Assembly (NCBI RefSeq): GCF_019801605.1
Contig: NZ_JAHVIT010000002.1
Span: forward strand, 310,001-374,000
Direction: 5' to 3'
Source: Maritimibacter alkaliphilus
GTDB lineage: Bacteria; Pseudomonadota; Alphaproteobacteria; Rhodobacterales; Rhodobacteraceae
DNA length: 64,000 nt
Below are positions 16,750 through 24,575 of the stretch, piece after piece (the first letter of the stretch is position 1; the number at the start of each line of letters is the position of its first letter). A program made the translations under genes and the position numbers. A model generated the notes under the pieces. It saw nothing but the letters and a program-made list of their open reading frames with translations. It did no database searches and had not been told where the DNA came from.

Positions 16750-17511
16750 TCAGGAAATACGGAAATTATCGCCGAGGTACACTCTGCGGACATTTTCGTT
16801 CTGAACCACGTCTTCCGGGGTCCCGGACATCAGCATCTTGCCGTCGTGCAGGATATAGGCGCGGTCCACGATCTCGAGGGTCTCGCGCACGTTGTGGTCG
16901 GTGATCAGCACGCCGATTCCCCGTTTCTTCAGGTCCGCCACGAGGTGCCGGATATCCCCGACCGAGATCGGATCGACGCCCGCGAAGGGCTCGTCCAGCA
17001 GCAGGTAGCGCGGTTCGGCCGCGAGGCAGCGGGCAATCTCCACCCGGCGCCGTTCCCCGCCCGACAGCGCAAGCGCGGGCGCGCGGCGCAGGTGTTCGAT
17101 GGAGAACTCCGACAGCAGCTCTTCCAGCCGCTCGCGCCGCTTGTGGGTGTCGCGGTGGGTGATCTCGAGAATGGCAAGGATGTTGTCCTCGACCGAGAGC
17201 CCGCGAAAGATCGACATCTCCTGCGGCAGGTAGCCGATGCCCATCTTGGCGCGGCGGTACATCGGCAGGCCGGTCACCTCGCGGCCGTCGATCGTGACGG
17301 TGCCGCCCTCGGGCAGGACCAGCCCGGCGATCGCGTAGAAGGTCGTCGTCTTGCCCGAGCCGTTCGGCCCGAGCAGCGCCACCACTTCGCCCCGGTCGAG
17401 CTGCATCGACACGTCGCGAATCACCACACGTTTCTTGTAGCTCTTGCGCAGGTTCTGGATGCGCAGGCCGTGGTCACCTTCGGTGACGGTCAGGTCAGGG
17501 GCGGGGGCCAT
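16750..17511 (-). CDS. lptB: LPS export ABC transporter ATP-binding protein LptB
   Basis: 253-aa ATPase that powers LPS extraction by LptFG. Walker A is GPNGSGKTT (48-56), the Q-loop sits in GYLPQEMSIF, the ABC signature is LSGGERRRVEIA (149-160), and Walker B is LLLDEPFAGVDP (170-181). The switch His is in ITDHNVRETLEI. It starts 3 bp after the lptA stop. LptF and LptG are not in this window, as is usual. Confidence 0.97.
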   Translation of the reverse strand: MAPAPDLTVTEGDHGLRIQNLRKSYKKRVVIRDVSMQLDRGEVVALLGPNGSGKTTTFYAIAGLVLPEGGTVTIDGREVTGLPMYRRAKMGIGYLPQEMSIFRGLSVEDNILAILEITHRDTHKRRERLEELLSEFSIEHLRRAPALALSGGERRRVEIARCLAAEPRYLLLDEPFAGVDPISVGDIRHLVADLKKRGIGVLITDHNVRETLEIVDRAYILHDGKMLMSGTPEDVVQNENVRRVYLGDNFRIS

Positions 17512-17514
17512 GGG

Positions 17515-18024
17515 TCATTCGCTGCCGGGTTGCAGCACGGTGCGCACACGGCCCTGCATCTCGGCGTTTCCGGTCTTGAGGTTCACGATCATGGACTGGG
17601 ATGTAAGCGTGCTGCGGCCCTGTGCAACCATGACATCGCCGGACATCGTCACGACGCCGCTCTCGATGTCGTATTCCGCCTGTTTCGCCTCGGCCGCGTC
17701 CTCGCCGCTGACCAGCAGCACGTTGCCGTCGGCGCGCAGGGCCTGGATCGCGCTCTGGTCCTGGGCGTAGACCACGGTGACCGTATCGGCAGAGAGCTTG
17801 GTCAGCCCCTGCACCACCAGCACGTTGCCCTTGAAGATCGCGGTGCCGTCGGTCTGGCTGACCGAGAGGCTGTCCGCGTCCACTTCGACCGGCGCCTGGG
17901 TGTCCGAGGGGCCGTTGCCGAAGGCGATCCCCTGCGCGAGCCCGGCCTGCGGCAGCAGAAGCAGCGCGGCGGACAGGATCAGGGCGGGGGTGACGGCCCT
18001 ACGGGCCCGGCTGGAAAGGGTCAC
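17515..18024 (-). CDS. lptA: LPS transport periplasmic protein LptA (OstA-like)
   Basis: 169 aa. It has a signal peptide ending in LLLLPQAGLAQG, then an OstA-type beta-jellyroll (APVEVDADSLSVSQTDGTAIFKGNV, VTMSGDVMVAQGRSTLTSQSM) that forms the periplasmic bridge for LPS. Its ATG overlaps the lptC stop by 4 bp, and it is followed by lptB. Confidence 0.92.
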   Translation of the reverse strand: MTLSSRARRAVTPALILSAALLLLPQAGLAQGIAFGNGPSDTQAPVEVDADSLSVSQTDGTAIFKGNVLVVQGLTKLSADTVTVVYAQDQSAIQALRADGNVLLVSGEDAAEAKQAEYDIESGVVTMSGDVMVAQGRSTLTSQSMIVNLKTGNAEMQGRVRTVLQPGSE

Positions 18025-18644
18025 GGCGTGTCGTCCTCGTTACCTCGCGGGTCGTATATCAGCTTAACCCCGTCGGTGAAAACCAATTGCGCGTCCGACC
18101 CGTCCGCTTGCGTCGTGAGGACCATCTTTCCGGCAGTGAACTGGCCCGGCGGGCCCTCGGCCCGTACGGTGCCGGGGGTTTCCGCCTTCACGGTGCGCAG
18201 CGCGCTGACCAGTTCCTCGGTCTCGATCCGGTAGCCCTCGGAGGAGGTGATGACCACGTTGCCCTTCAGCGTGGCGCGGTCGCCGGGATCGTCGAAGGCG
18301 CCGCCATCGGCGGTGAAGGTGATCGCGGCCCCGGCCTTCAGGTCGATCCGCGCGTCGACCTCGTCGGCGTCGAGGCGCGAGCGGCCCTCGGGATCGGGCC
18401 GGGCGACGGCGGCGGTGAAGGCGATCAGGTCACCCCCCGCGGTGGCTCCGGCAAAGGTGGGATCGGTGATCTGCTGGTTGCGGATGCGTTCCTGCAGGTC
18501 GGTGTCGGCAAAGGGCAGCTCTGCCGAGGGGCCCACGGTGCGGGCGAGCAGGAAGAGCGTCGACAGCAGCGCCAGCGCCGCCAGCGGCAGGATCACCTTG
18601 AGCCAGGCGATCACGCGGGAATATCGGTCCTCGCGCCACGCCAT
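18021..18644 (-). CDS. lptC: LPS export protein LptC
   Basis: 207 aa. One N-terminal membrane anchor (VILPLAALALLSTLFLLART, about 17-36) precedes a periplasmic LptC jellyroll (ATLKGNVVITSSEGYRIETEEL, TDGVKLIYDP). It passes LPS from LptFG to LptA. It starts one base after the kdsD stop and overlaps lptA by 4 bp. Confidence 0.9.
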   Translation of the reverse strand: MAWREDRYSRVIAWLKVILPLAALALLSTLFLLARTVGPSAELPFADTDLQERIRNQQITDPTFAGATAGGDLIAFTAAVARPDPEGRSRLDADEVDARIDLKAGAAITFTADGGAFDDPGDRATLKGNVVITSSEGYRIETEELVSALRTVKAETPGTVRAEGPPGQFTAGKMVLTTQADGSDAQLVFTDGVKLIYDPRGNEDDTP

Positions 18645-18645
18645 C

Positions 18646-19614
18646 TCAGCCGAGCCCGACGCGCAGGCAGTCGTGGATGTGCAGCAGCCCCTGCGCCGTG
18701 GCCGGACCCGCCGGATCCACCACGAAGAGGCAGGTGATCTTGCGTTCGTTCATCAGCGCGACGGCCTCCTGCGCGAGGGCATCGGGCGCGATGGTGCGCG
18801 GGGCGGCGGTCATCACCTCCGCCGCCGTATGGGACAGCAGCCCGTCCATGTGCCGCCGCAGGTCACCGTCGGTGACGATGCCGGTCAGCCGGCCCCCGGC
18901 ATCGGTCACGCCGACCACGCCGAACCCCTTGGAGGAGATCTCCAGCAGCACCTCGGACATGGGCGTCTCGCCACGCACCAGCGGCAGGGCATCGCCCACA
19001 TGCATCAGGTCACGGACCCGGCTCAGCTGCGCCCCCAGCTTGCCACCGGGGTGGAAGTTGCGGAAATGCTCGGCGGTGAACTTGCGGTGCTCCATCAGGG
19101 CCACGGCCATCGCATCGCCAAGCGCCAGCGTCATGGTGGTGGAGGAGGTCGGCACCACGCCGGTGCCACAGGCTTCCTCGGCCCGGGGCAGGACGATGGC
19201 CACGTCGGACTGGGTCAGCAGGGTGGATCCGGGCCGGCTGGCGACGCCGATCATCGGGATGCGGAAGCGCCGGGTGTAGGAGATGATGTCCGCCAGTTCC
19301 GGCGTCTCGCCCGAATTCGACAGCACCAGCACCACGTCGTCATTGGTCAGCATCCCGAGGTCGCCGTGGCTGGCCTCGGCGGGATGGACGAATTGCGCGG
19401 GCGTGCCGGTCGAGGCCAGCGTGGCAGCGATCTTGCGCCCGATGTGCCCCGACTTGCCCATGCCGCTGACGATGACCCGGCCCCGGACGTTGAGCATCAG
19501 CTCCACCGCCTGCGCCACGCTCTCGCCAAGCGCGGCTTCAAGCTGGCCCAGGGCCTCCGCCTCGATCCGGATCACCCGGCGGGCTGTGTCGAGGAAGGTC
19601 TCGTGGTCGGTCAT
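18646..19614 (-). CDS. kdsD: Arabinose-5-phosphate isomerase (KpsF/GutQ/KdsD family)
   Basis: 322 aa. It converts ribulose-5-phosphate to arabinose-5-phosphate, the first step to KDO for LPS or capsule. The SIS domain (about 35-170) has VSGMGKSGHIGRKIAATL, LSNSGETPEL and EHFRNFHPGGKLG. Two CBS domains follow (about 200-322). Located between the nuclease gene and lptC, so KDO supply is grouped with LPS transport, as commonly seen. Confidence 0.93.
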   Translation of the reverse strand: MTDHETFLDTARRVIRIEAEALGQLEAALGESVAQAVELMLNVRGRVIVSGMGKSGHIGRKIAATLASTGTPAQFVHPAEASHGDLGMLTNDDVVLVLSNSGETPELADIISYTRRFRIPMIGVASRPGSTLLTQSDVAIVLPRAEEACGTGVVPTSSTTMTLALGDAMAVALMEHRKFTAEHFRNFHPGGKLGAQLSRVRDLMHVGDALPLVRGETPMSEVLLEISSKGFGVVGVTDAGGRLTGIVTDGDLRRHMDGLLSHTAAEVMTAAPRTIAPDALAQEAVALMNERKITCLFVVDPAGPATAQGLLHIHDCLRVGLG

Positions 19615-19625
19615 CGCTGCGCCTC

Positions 19626-20240
19626 TCAGGTGTGGGCGAAGATATCGGTGTCGGGCCAGCCTTCGAGGTCGAGCAGCGCCCGGGTGGGCAGGAAGTCGAA
19701 ACAGGCCTGCGCGAGGGCGGTGCGGCCTTCGCGGGCAAGGCGCAGGTCAAGCTCGCCCTTCAGGCGGTGCAGGTGGAGCACGTCCGAGGCGGCATAGTCC
19801 AGCTGCGCCTGCGTCAGCGTCTCGGCGCCCCAGTCGCTGGATTGCTGCTGCTTCGAGATGTCGGTGCCCAGTAGGTCCTGCGTCAGGTTCCGCAGGCCGT
19901 GGCGGTCGGTGTAGGTGCGCACCATGCGGCTGGCGATCTTGGTGCAATAGACCGGGGCGGCAAGCGCGCCGAAGGCGTTGTACATGGCGGCGATGTCGAA
20001 GCGGCCATAGTGGAAGAGCTTCAGCACCTGCGGGTCGAGCAGCAGCGCCTCGAGGTTGGGCGCGCGGGTCTGCCCCTTGGCGATCTGCACGATATGGGCA
20101 TGGCCGTCGCCCGAGGAAAGCTGCACGACGCAGAGCCGGTCACGCCCCGGCACGAGGCCCATGGTCTCGCAGTCGATCGCCACGGAAGGCCCCAAGTCGA
20201 GCCCGTCGGGAAGGTCGCCCTTATGCAGGTAGTTGGTCAC
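19626..20240 (-). CDS. RNase D-like 3'-5' exonuclease
   Basis: 204 aa with only the DEDDy exonuclease domain. Catalytic residues are D23 and E25 in AIDCETMGL, D82 in HYGRFDIAAM, and Y149/D153 in LDYAASDVLHL. It lacks the HRDC domains of full-length RNase D, so it belongs to the short alphaproteobacterial form next to kdsD and lptC. The GTG at 20240 is chosen for its AGAGGCGGAC Shine-Dalgarno and because the family begins near TNYLHKGDLP; a longer upstream frame is low-complexity. Probably acts in RNA processing or turnover. Confidence 0.88.
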   Translation of the reverse strand: MTNYLHKGDLPDGLDLGPSVAIDCETMGLVPGRDRLCVVQLSSGDGHAHIVQIAKGQTRAPNLEALLLDPQVLKLFHYGRFDIAAMYNAFGALAAPVYCTKIASRMVRTYTDRHGLRNLTQDLLGTDISKQQQSSDWGAETLTQAQLDYAASDVLHLHRLKGELDLRLAREGRTALAQACFDFLPTRALLDLEGWPDTDIFAHT

Positions 20241-20270
20241 GTCCGCCTCTTTGCACCGCTGTCGCCTTGG

Positions 20271-20299
20271 GACATAGGCTCGTTTCGGCGTGGTTGCAA
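20271..20299 (-). promoter_or_regulatory. Candidate promoter of the nuclease-kdsD-lpt operon
   Basis: On the minus strand TTGCAA (20299-20294), 17 nt, then TATGTC (20276-20271), about 30 bp before the GTG of the nuclease gene. The spacing is ideal and the hexamers are moderate matches. Confidence 0.4.
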
Positions 20300-20523
20300 T
20301 TGACGAGGCGGCAGGCCGCGGTGTCGTGGCGATCGGGGCAGGGGTATCGCGGCGGCTTGCGGAGGATTGGGGGAGGGGCATGGACCCCGGCAGGGGGCGA
20401 TCCGGTGACGGCTTGGACTGGGGGCCGCCGCCGGAGATATGGGGCCATCGCCGAGGCGTGCCGGATTTATTGCGGTATGCTTTCGGGATTGTCTCTTTCC
20501 ACTGGCCCCTCGGAATGTCCCGC

Positions 20524-20637
20524 CCGGCCGAGAGGCCGGGCAGCGCCGACCCGCCTCCCGTCGCCATTGGGGCTTGAACCAATGACGCACCAATGGCGAC
20601 CGGCGCTTTCGCGCCACCCCGCGGGACGGCGCTGCCC
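20524..20637. ncRNA. Possible structured RNA (three-way-junction fold) in a gene-free gap
   Basis: The 577-bp gap between the nuclease gene and the aminotransferase gene (20241-20817) has no convincing gene but holds nested inverted repeats. An outer stem pairs 20538-20554 with 20621-20637 (16 of 17). Inside are a stem pairing 20560-20570 with 20590-20600 (11 of 11) and a small hairpin 20602-20615 (GGCGC/GCGCC). On the minus strand the small hairpin has a GAAA loop, a GNRA tetraloop. A further hairpin at 20524-20539 overlaps the outer stem and has a GAGA loop on the plus strand. The strand is therefore uncertain. No known RNA family is recognised, and a tRNA does not fit. Confidence 0.35.
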
Positions 20638-20771
20638 TACTCGAAGGCCGGTGAGGGCGCGGCTCTACATCGGATGACGGCCCGCTTGGGTTCTAGTGAT
20701 CCCCGAACGCCCCGTGCACAGTGTTCAGACCCAGAGGGAAACCGCACCCCCCGCAGCGTCCCCAAAAACGA

Positions 20772-20795
20772 AAACCCCGGCCGAAGCCGGGGTTT
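20772..20795 (-). terminator. Intrinsic terminator of the aminotransferase gene
   Basis: Arms AAACCCCGG (20772-20780) and CCGGGGTTT (20787-20795) around a 6-nt loop. On the minus strand it is followed by a T-rich tract (TTTTCGTTTTTGG). It lies 23 bp after the aminotransferase stop. Confidence 0.8.
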
Positions 20796-20817
20796 CCTCA
20801 TGTCTCGTCGAAGCGGC

Positions 20818-22200
20818 TTACTTCAGGCCTTCGGCCTGCATCGCCTCCAGCGCGCGGTCCAGCGTCCGCTTCATGCGGGCGACGATTTCCAGCACGTCAT
20901 CCTCGGTCACGATCAGCGGCGGGCAGAGCGCCAGCGTGTCGCCCACGGCGCGGGTGATCAGGCCCTCGTCCGCGGCGATGTCGGCGGCTTTCATGCCGGC
21001 CTTCACCTTGGGATCGAAGGGCGCCTTGGTGGCCTTGTCCTGCACCAGCTCGACGCCGGCGATCAGGCCGGTGCCGCGCACCTCACCCACCAGCGGGTGA
21101 TCCGCCAGCTTGGCCAGCTCGGCCTGCATGATCTCGCCCATCTTGGCGGCGTTCTCGATCAGGCCCTTCTCCTCGATCACTTCGAGGTTGGCGAGGCCCA
21201 CGGCCGAGGCGACGGGGTGGCCCGAGCCGGTGAAGCCGTGGCCGAAGGTGCCCAGCTTGTGGGTGTTGTCCGCGATCGCCTGGTAGATCTTGTCCGTGAA
21301 CATGATCGCCGAGAGCGGCAGGTAGGACGAGGTGATCTGCTTCGACAGGGTCATGATGTCGGGCTCGAAGCCCATCTTCTGGCAGCCGAAGGGCGTGCCC
21401 AGACGACCGAAGCCGTTGATGACCTCGTCCGCCACCACGAGGATGTCGTACTTGCGGCAGATTTCCTGCACGCCGGGCCAGTAGCCCACGGGCGGCACCA
21501 TGACACCACCGGCACCCATGACCGGCTCACCGATGAAGGCGGCGATGGTCTCGGGGCCCTCGGCGAGGATCGTGTCTTCCAGTTCCTTCAGCAGGCGCGC
21601 GGTGAACTGCTCCTCGGTCTCGCCCTCTTCGCCGAAGCGGTAGAAGTGCGGCGTGGTCAGGTGGGTCACCGGGATCGCGGGCAGGTCGAAGTCACCGTGG
21701 TTCGCCGGCAGGCCGGTCAGCGAGCCCGAGGCGATGGTGATTCCGTGGTAGCCCTTCTTGCGGGCGATGAACTTCTTCTTCTCGGGACGGCCGAGGGCGT
21801 TGTTCATGTACCAGACCATCTTGACGATGGTGTCGTTGGCCTCGGAACCGGAGTTGGTGAAATGCACCTTGGTCAGGTGTTCGGGGGTCATTTCCACCAG
21901 CTTCTCGGCCAGACGGATCGAGGGCTCGTGCGACTTGAAGGCGAAGGTGTGGTAGTAGGGCAGCATGCCCATCTGCTTGTCGGCGGCTTCGCGCAGCTTG
22001 GGCTCGGAGAAGCCGACCGCGACGGACCACAGCCCCGCCATCGCCTCGATGTATTCCTTGCCGTTGGAGTCGGTCACGCGGATGCCGTCACCCTTAACCA
22101 TGATCGTCGGGCCCTTTTCCTCGAAGGCGCGGGCATCGGTGTAGGGGTGCAGCTGCGTCGCGATATCCGTCGCGGCGAGAGAATTCGAAAGCATGTTCAT
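20818..22200 (-). CDS. Class III (omega) PLP aminotransferase
   Basis: 460 aa from ATG 22200, which follows CAGGAGTTCGCCCC. Fold-type I class III enzyme: GLWSVAVGFSEPKL, HFTNSGSEANDT, GYHGITIASGSLTG, VVADEVINGFGRLGTPFG and the PLP-Lys in LSKQITSSYLPLSA, then THKLGTFGHGFTGSGHP. Relatives act on beta-alanine, taurine, GABA or diamines with pyruvate as acceptor; the substrate cannot be fixed here. It has its own terminator. The adjacent MFS gene is on the same strand 283 bp upstream, and that gap shows nothing else. Confidence 0.88.
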   Translation of the reverse strand: MNMLSNSLAATDIATQLHPYTDARAFEEKGPTIMVKGDGIRVTDSNGKEYIEAMAGLWSVAVGFSEPKLREAADKQMGMLPYYHTFAFKSHEPSIRLAEKLVEMTPEHLTKVHFTNSGSEANDTIVKMVWYMNNALGRPEKKKFIARKKGYHGITIASGSLTGLPANHGDFDLPAIPVTHLTTPHFYRFGEEGETEEQFTARLLKELEDTILAEGPETIAAFIGEPVMGAGGVMVPPVGYWPGVQEICRKYDILVVADEVINGFGRLGTPFGCQKMGFEPDIMTLSKQITSSYLPLSAIMFTDKIYQAIADNTHKLGTFGHGFTGSGHPVASAVGLANLEVIEEKGLIENAAKMGEIMQAELAKLADHPLVGEVRGTGLIAGVELVQDKATKAPFDPKVKAGMKAADIAADEGLITRAVGDTLALCPPLIVTEDDVLEIVARMKRTLDRALEAMQAEGLK

Positions 22201-22483
22201 GGGGCGAACTCCTGTAAAAGAAGGGACCTCCCCGGCGCGATCTCTGGGGGGACCGCCCGGTGGTATGGGGGGCACCCTAGAGAGGGGCAGGCCGGAAAGA
22301 AAGCACCACGAACCGGAAGCGGGTGGATCCACGCGGTCCCCCGCCCGTTCTGGCGGCGGAGTCCGCCGGGATCGCAGGCGTTCGAGGCCTTTCGGGGGCA
22401 GGTAACCCCGGTCGGGGAGGCCCCGCAGGGTCGGGCCGGGGCGAACGGTCCGGTGAGGCTCTGGCCCGGCGAGGTGCCGGGCT

Positions 22484-23848
22484 TCAGAGGATCTGGAACG
22501 TCCCGCGGCTGCGGATCAGCGAACACATGCAGCCGAGGATCGCCAGCACGCTGCCGAAGAGGAAGGCATGCTGCGCGTCATGGGCCCCGAGCGACAGCGC
22601 GATGGTTGCCAGAGCGGTGCCGAGCGCCTGGCCCAGAAGCCGCGCGGTCGCCAGTGCCGAGGAGGCGCCGGAGCTGCGCTGCCGGGTCGAGGCCCCGATG
22701 ATGCTGCGGTTGTTGGGGGTCTGGAACAGGCCGAAGCCCACGCCGCAGAGCGCGAGCCGCAGGGCGAGGCCGGGGATGCTCACCTCCGCGGGCATCGTGG
22801 CCAGCAACGCCAGCCCGACCGCGAGAATCCCCATGCCGAGCGCCACGATCCGCCCGTTGTAGGCCCGGTCCGCGAGCTGCCCGGCGATCGGTGCGACCAC
22901 GGCCAGCGTCAGGGGCCATGCGCTCAGCAGGAGGCCGGCGTGGTAGGGTGAGAACCCCATCCCGACCTGCAGGGCGAAGGGCAGCGCGACGAAGGCGAGC
23001 ATCTGGCTGGAAAACCCGCAGACCGAGGTCATGATCGACAGGCGGAACTGGGGCTTGGCGAAGAGGTCGAGCGGGATCAGCGGGTTCTCGGCCCGGCGCT
23101 GGCGGCGCAGCAGCAGGCTGCCTGCGGCGATGCCGGCGGCAAGGATCACCAGCGGCAGCGTCACCTCTCCGGTGCGGCCATAACCCATGAGCGCATAGAG
23201 GATCAGGCTGAAGGTCAGCGCCGAGAGCAGTGCGCTGGCCCAGTCGAAGGGATGGCGGATCAGGTCGCTCTCGGGCAGGAAGCGCATCCCGAGGAGGAAG
23301 GCCACGAGCCCGGTGGGCAGGCCCATCATGACCACCGCGTTCCACGGCAGCACCGTCAGAAGGGCCCCGGCAATCGTCGGCCCCGTGGTCATCGACAGGG
23401 CGATGACGCTCGCGTTGATCCCGATCGTCCGGCCAAGCCTGTCGGGTGGCACGACGATGCGCAGCAAGGCGAGGTTCACGCCCATGACGCAGGCCGCCCC
23501 GGTGGCCTGCAGGGCCCGGGTGACGATCAGCATCTGCAGGTTGGCCGCCATACCGTTGAGCGCCGCGCCGAGGGCGAAGATCAGGATGCCCGTCAGGTAG
23601 ATCCGGCGGCAGCCGAAGATCTCGGCCAGGCTGGCGATCGGGAACAGGCAGGCCACGATCACCAGCTGGTAGATGCCCACCACCACCGTCACGTCGCGCG
23701 GCGCCACGCCAAGCGCGTCGCCGATGCTGGGCAGGGCGACATTGATCGCTACGCCGTCCATGACGCTGGTCGAGATCGACAGGATGATCGCGAGAACGGC
23801 GAAGAAGCGCTGCCGGTCGGGCAGGGGGGCGGTGTCGGCGGTCGTCAT
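22484..23848 (-). CDS. MFS efflux transporter, DHA2 (14-TM) type
   Basis: 454 aa from the ATG at 23848, with about 14 hydrophobic segments. It starts MTTADTAPLPDRQRFFAVLAI and has the drug:H+ antiporter-2 motif STSVMDGVAINVALPSIG at about residues 25-42. RALQATGAACVMGVN and GFGLFQTPNNRSIIG follow. Such proteins export small molecules or antibiotics. The frame stays open for another 230 codons upstream, but that part is Pro/Arg-rich low complexity and is rejected. It is divergent from the P450 gene and close to the NRPS-like gene, so it may export their product. That is inference. Confidence 0.87.
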   Translation of the reverse strand: MTTADTAPLPDRQRFFAVLAIILSISTSVMDGVAINVALPSIGDALGVAPRDVTVVVGIYQLVIVACLFPIASLAEIFGCRRIYLTGILIFALGAALNGMAANLQMLIVTRALQATGAACVMGVNLALLRIVVPPDRLGRTIGINASVIALSMTTGPTIAGALLTVLPWNAVVMMGLPTGLVAFLLGMRFLPESDLIRHPFDWASALLSALTFSLILYALMGYGRTGEVTLPLVILAAGIAAGSLLLRRQRRAENPLIPLDLFAKPQFRLSIMTSVCGFSSQMLAFVALPFALQVGMGFSPYHAGLLLSAWPLTLAVVAPIAGQLADRAYNGRIVALGMGILAVGLALLATMPAEVSIPGLALRLALCGVGFGLFQTPNNRSIIGASTRQRSSGASSALATARLLGQALGTALATIALSLGAHDAQHAFLFGSVLAILGCMCSLIRSRGTFQIL

Positions 23849-24522
23849 GGTCTGCGCATGTCCCGGTGGGCGGGCAGCGCGCGGCGCATCGGCTGGGTCA
23901 CTCTGTCGTCTCTTGCTGCCCGGGAGGGAGCCGGGCTCTGAAAGGGGCGAGGGCGGCCCGGTGGCCGGGGCTCTCTCGGGGTGGTCTCGCGGTCGGGCGC
24001 GCTGGGCGCGGGCGGCGGGACGGCCCCGGCGCATATGGTGGCGCGGTCGGAGGGGGGCGTCAAACCGGTCGATAAGGGGGGCACCGTCGTGGCCTCTCGC
24101 GGCGGCGGCGCCGTGCTTATACGCAGTACATTCCGGGGGAGCCGTCAAGGGTGCATCGCCCCGGTTGGCTGCGGGATGCGTGAGAGGGGTACGCCGCGCC
24201 CGGAACCGCGCCTCCGGTCGGGCCACCGCCGGCGCGGCGGGTGGTGGCAAGGGCGCGCGCCGCACGCGAAACGGCCTGTGGAGGCGGGGGACCGGGGGCC
24301 GGGTGCGGAGGAGGCGCTGGCGGTTTCGCGGACCGTGCCGGAGCGGTGTCTTGGACGGCGCGGTGCTGGAGGCCACGGCAACTGGCCACGCTGCGGACGC
24401 GGCGATGGGGGTGGGCCTCGGACAGCCGGACCGGCCGGTCTTCCCCATGAGCGGATAATCGCCTATTCTGGGGTGGCGTGCCGATCGCCCAAAGAGACCG
24501 GCCGTGAAGACGGGAGAAGACC
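23849..24522. other. Very GC-rich gap between the divergent MFS and P450 genes
   Basis: About 670 bp with no convincing gene. Several frames are open on both strands, but their products are Arg/Gly/Pro-rich low complexity, which is what random high-GC sequence gives. A weak plus-strand promoter candidate is TTCCCC (24441-24446), 17 nt, TATTCT (24464-24469), upstream of the P450 gene. No repeat or RNA gene was recognised. Confidence 0.5.
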
Positions 24523-24573
24523 ATGACCGGATACGTGGCAAAGCGCGGCCCCACCTATGGGGCGCGCGGCTGA
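24523..24573 (+). CDS. 16-aa leader or coupling ORF before the P450 gene
   Basis: ATG at 24523 has the best Shine-Dalgarno of this gap (GGGAGAAG, 24512-24519, about 6 nt spacing). It encodes MTGYVAKRGPTYGARG and stops with TGA at 24571-24573, two bases before the P450 ATG at 24576. The P450 ATG has no good site of its own, so re-initiation after this peptide is a simple explanation. A GTG at 24504 would instead extend the P450 in another frame through the same DNA. The peptide holds two Tyr, a possible but unproven P450 substrate. Unknown function. Confidence 0.35.
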   Translation: MTGYVAKRGPTYGARG

Positions 24574-24575
24574 CG

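Noticed and set aside
20241-20577. Short open frames in the nuclease-aminotransferase gap
   Set aside because: No ribosome site, no recognisable motif, and composition typical of chance frames in GC-rich DNA.
20560-20600. tRNA-like T arm (GGTTCAAGCC) on the minus strand in the 20.2-20.8 kb gap
   Set aside because: The loop would be 8 nt, no acceptor or anticodon arm can be drawn, and the pairing instead makes a long hairpin.
23849-24541. Upstream extension of the MFS gene by about 230 codons
   Set aside because: The extension is Pro/Arg/Ala-rich with no domain, and the family N-terminus fits ATG 23848.
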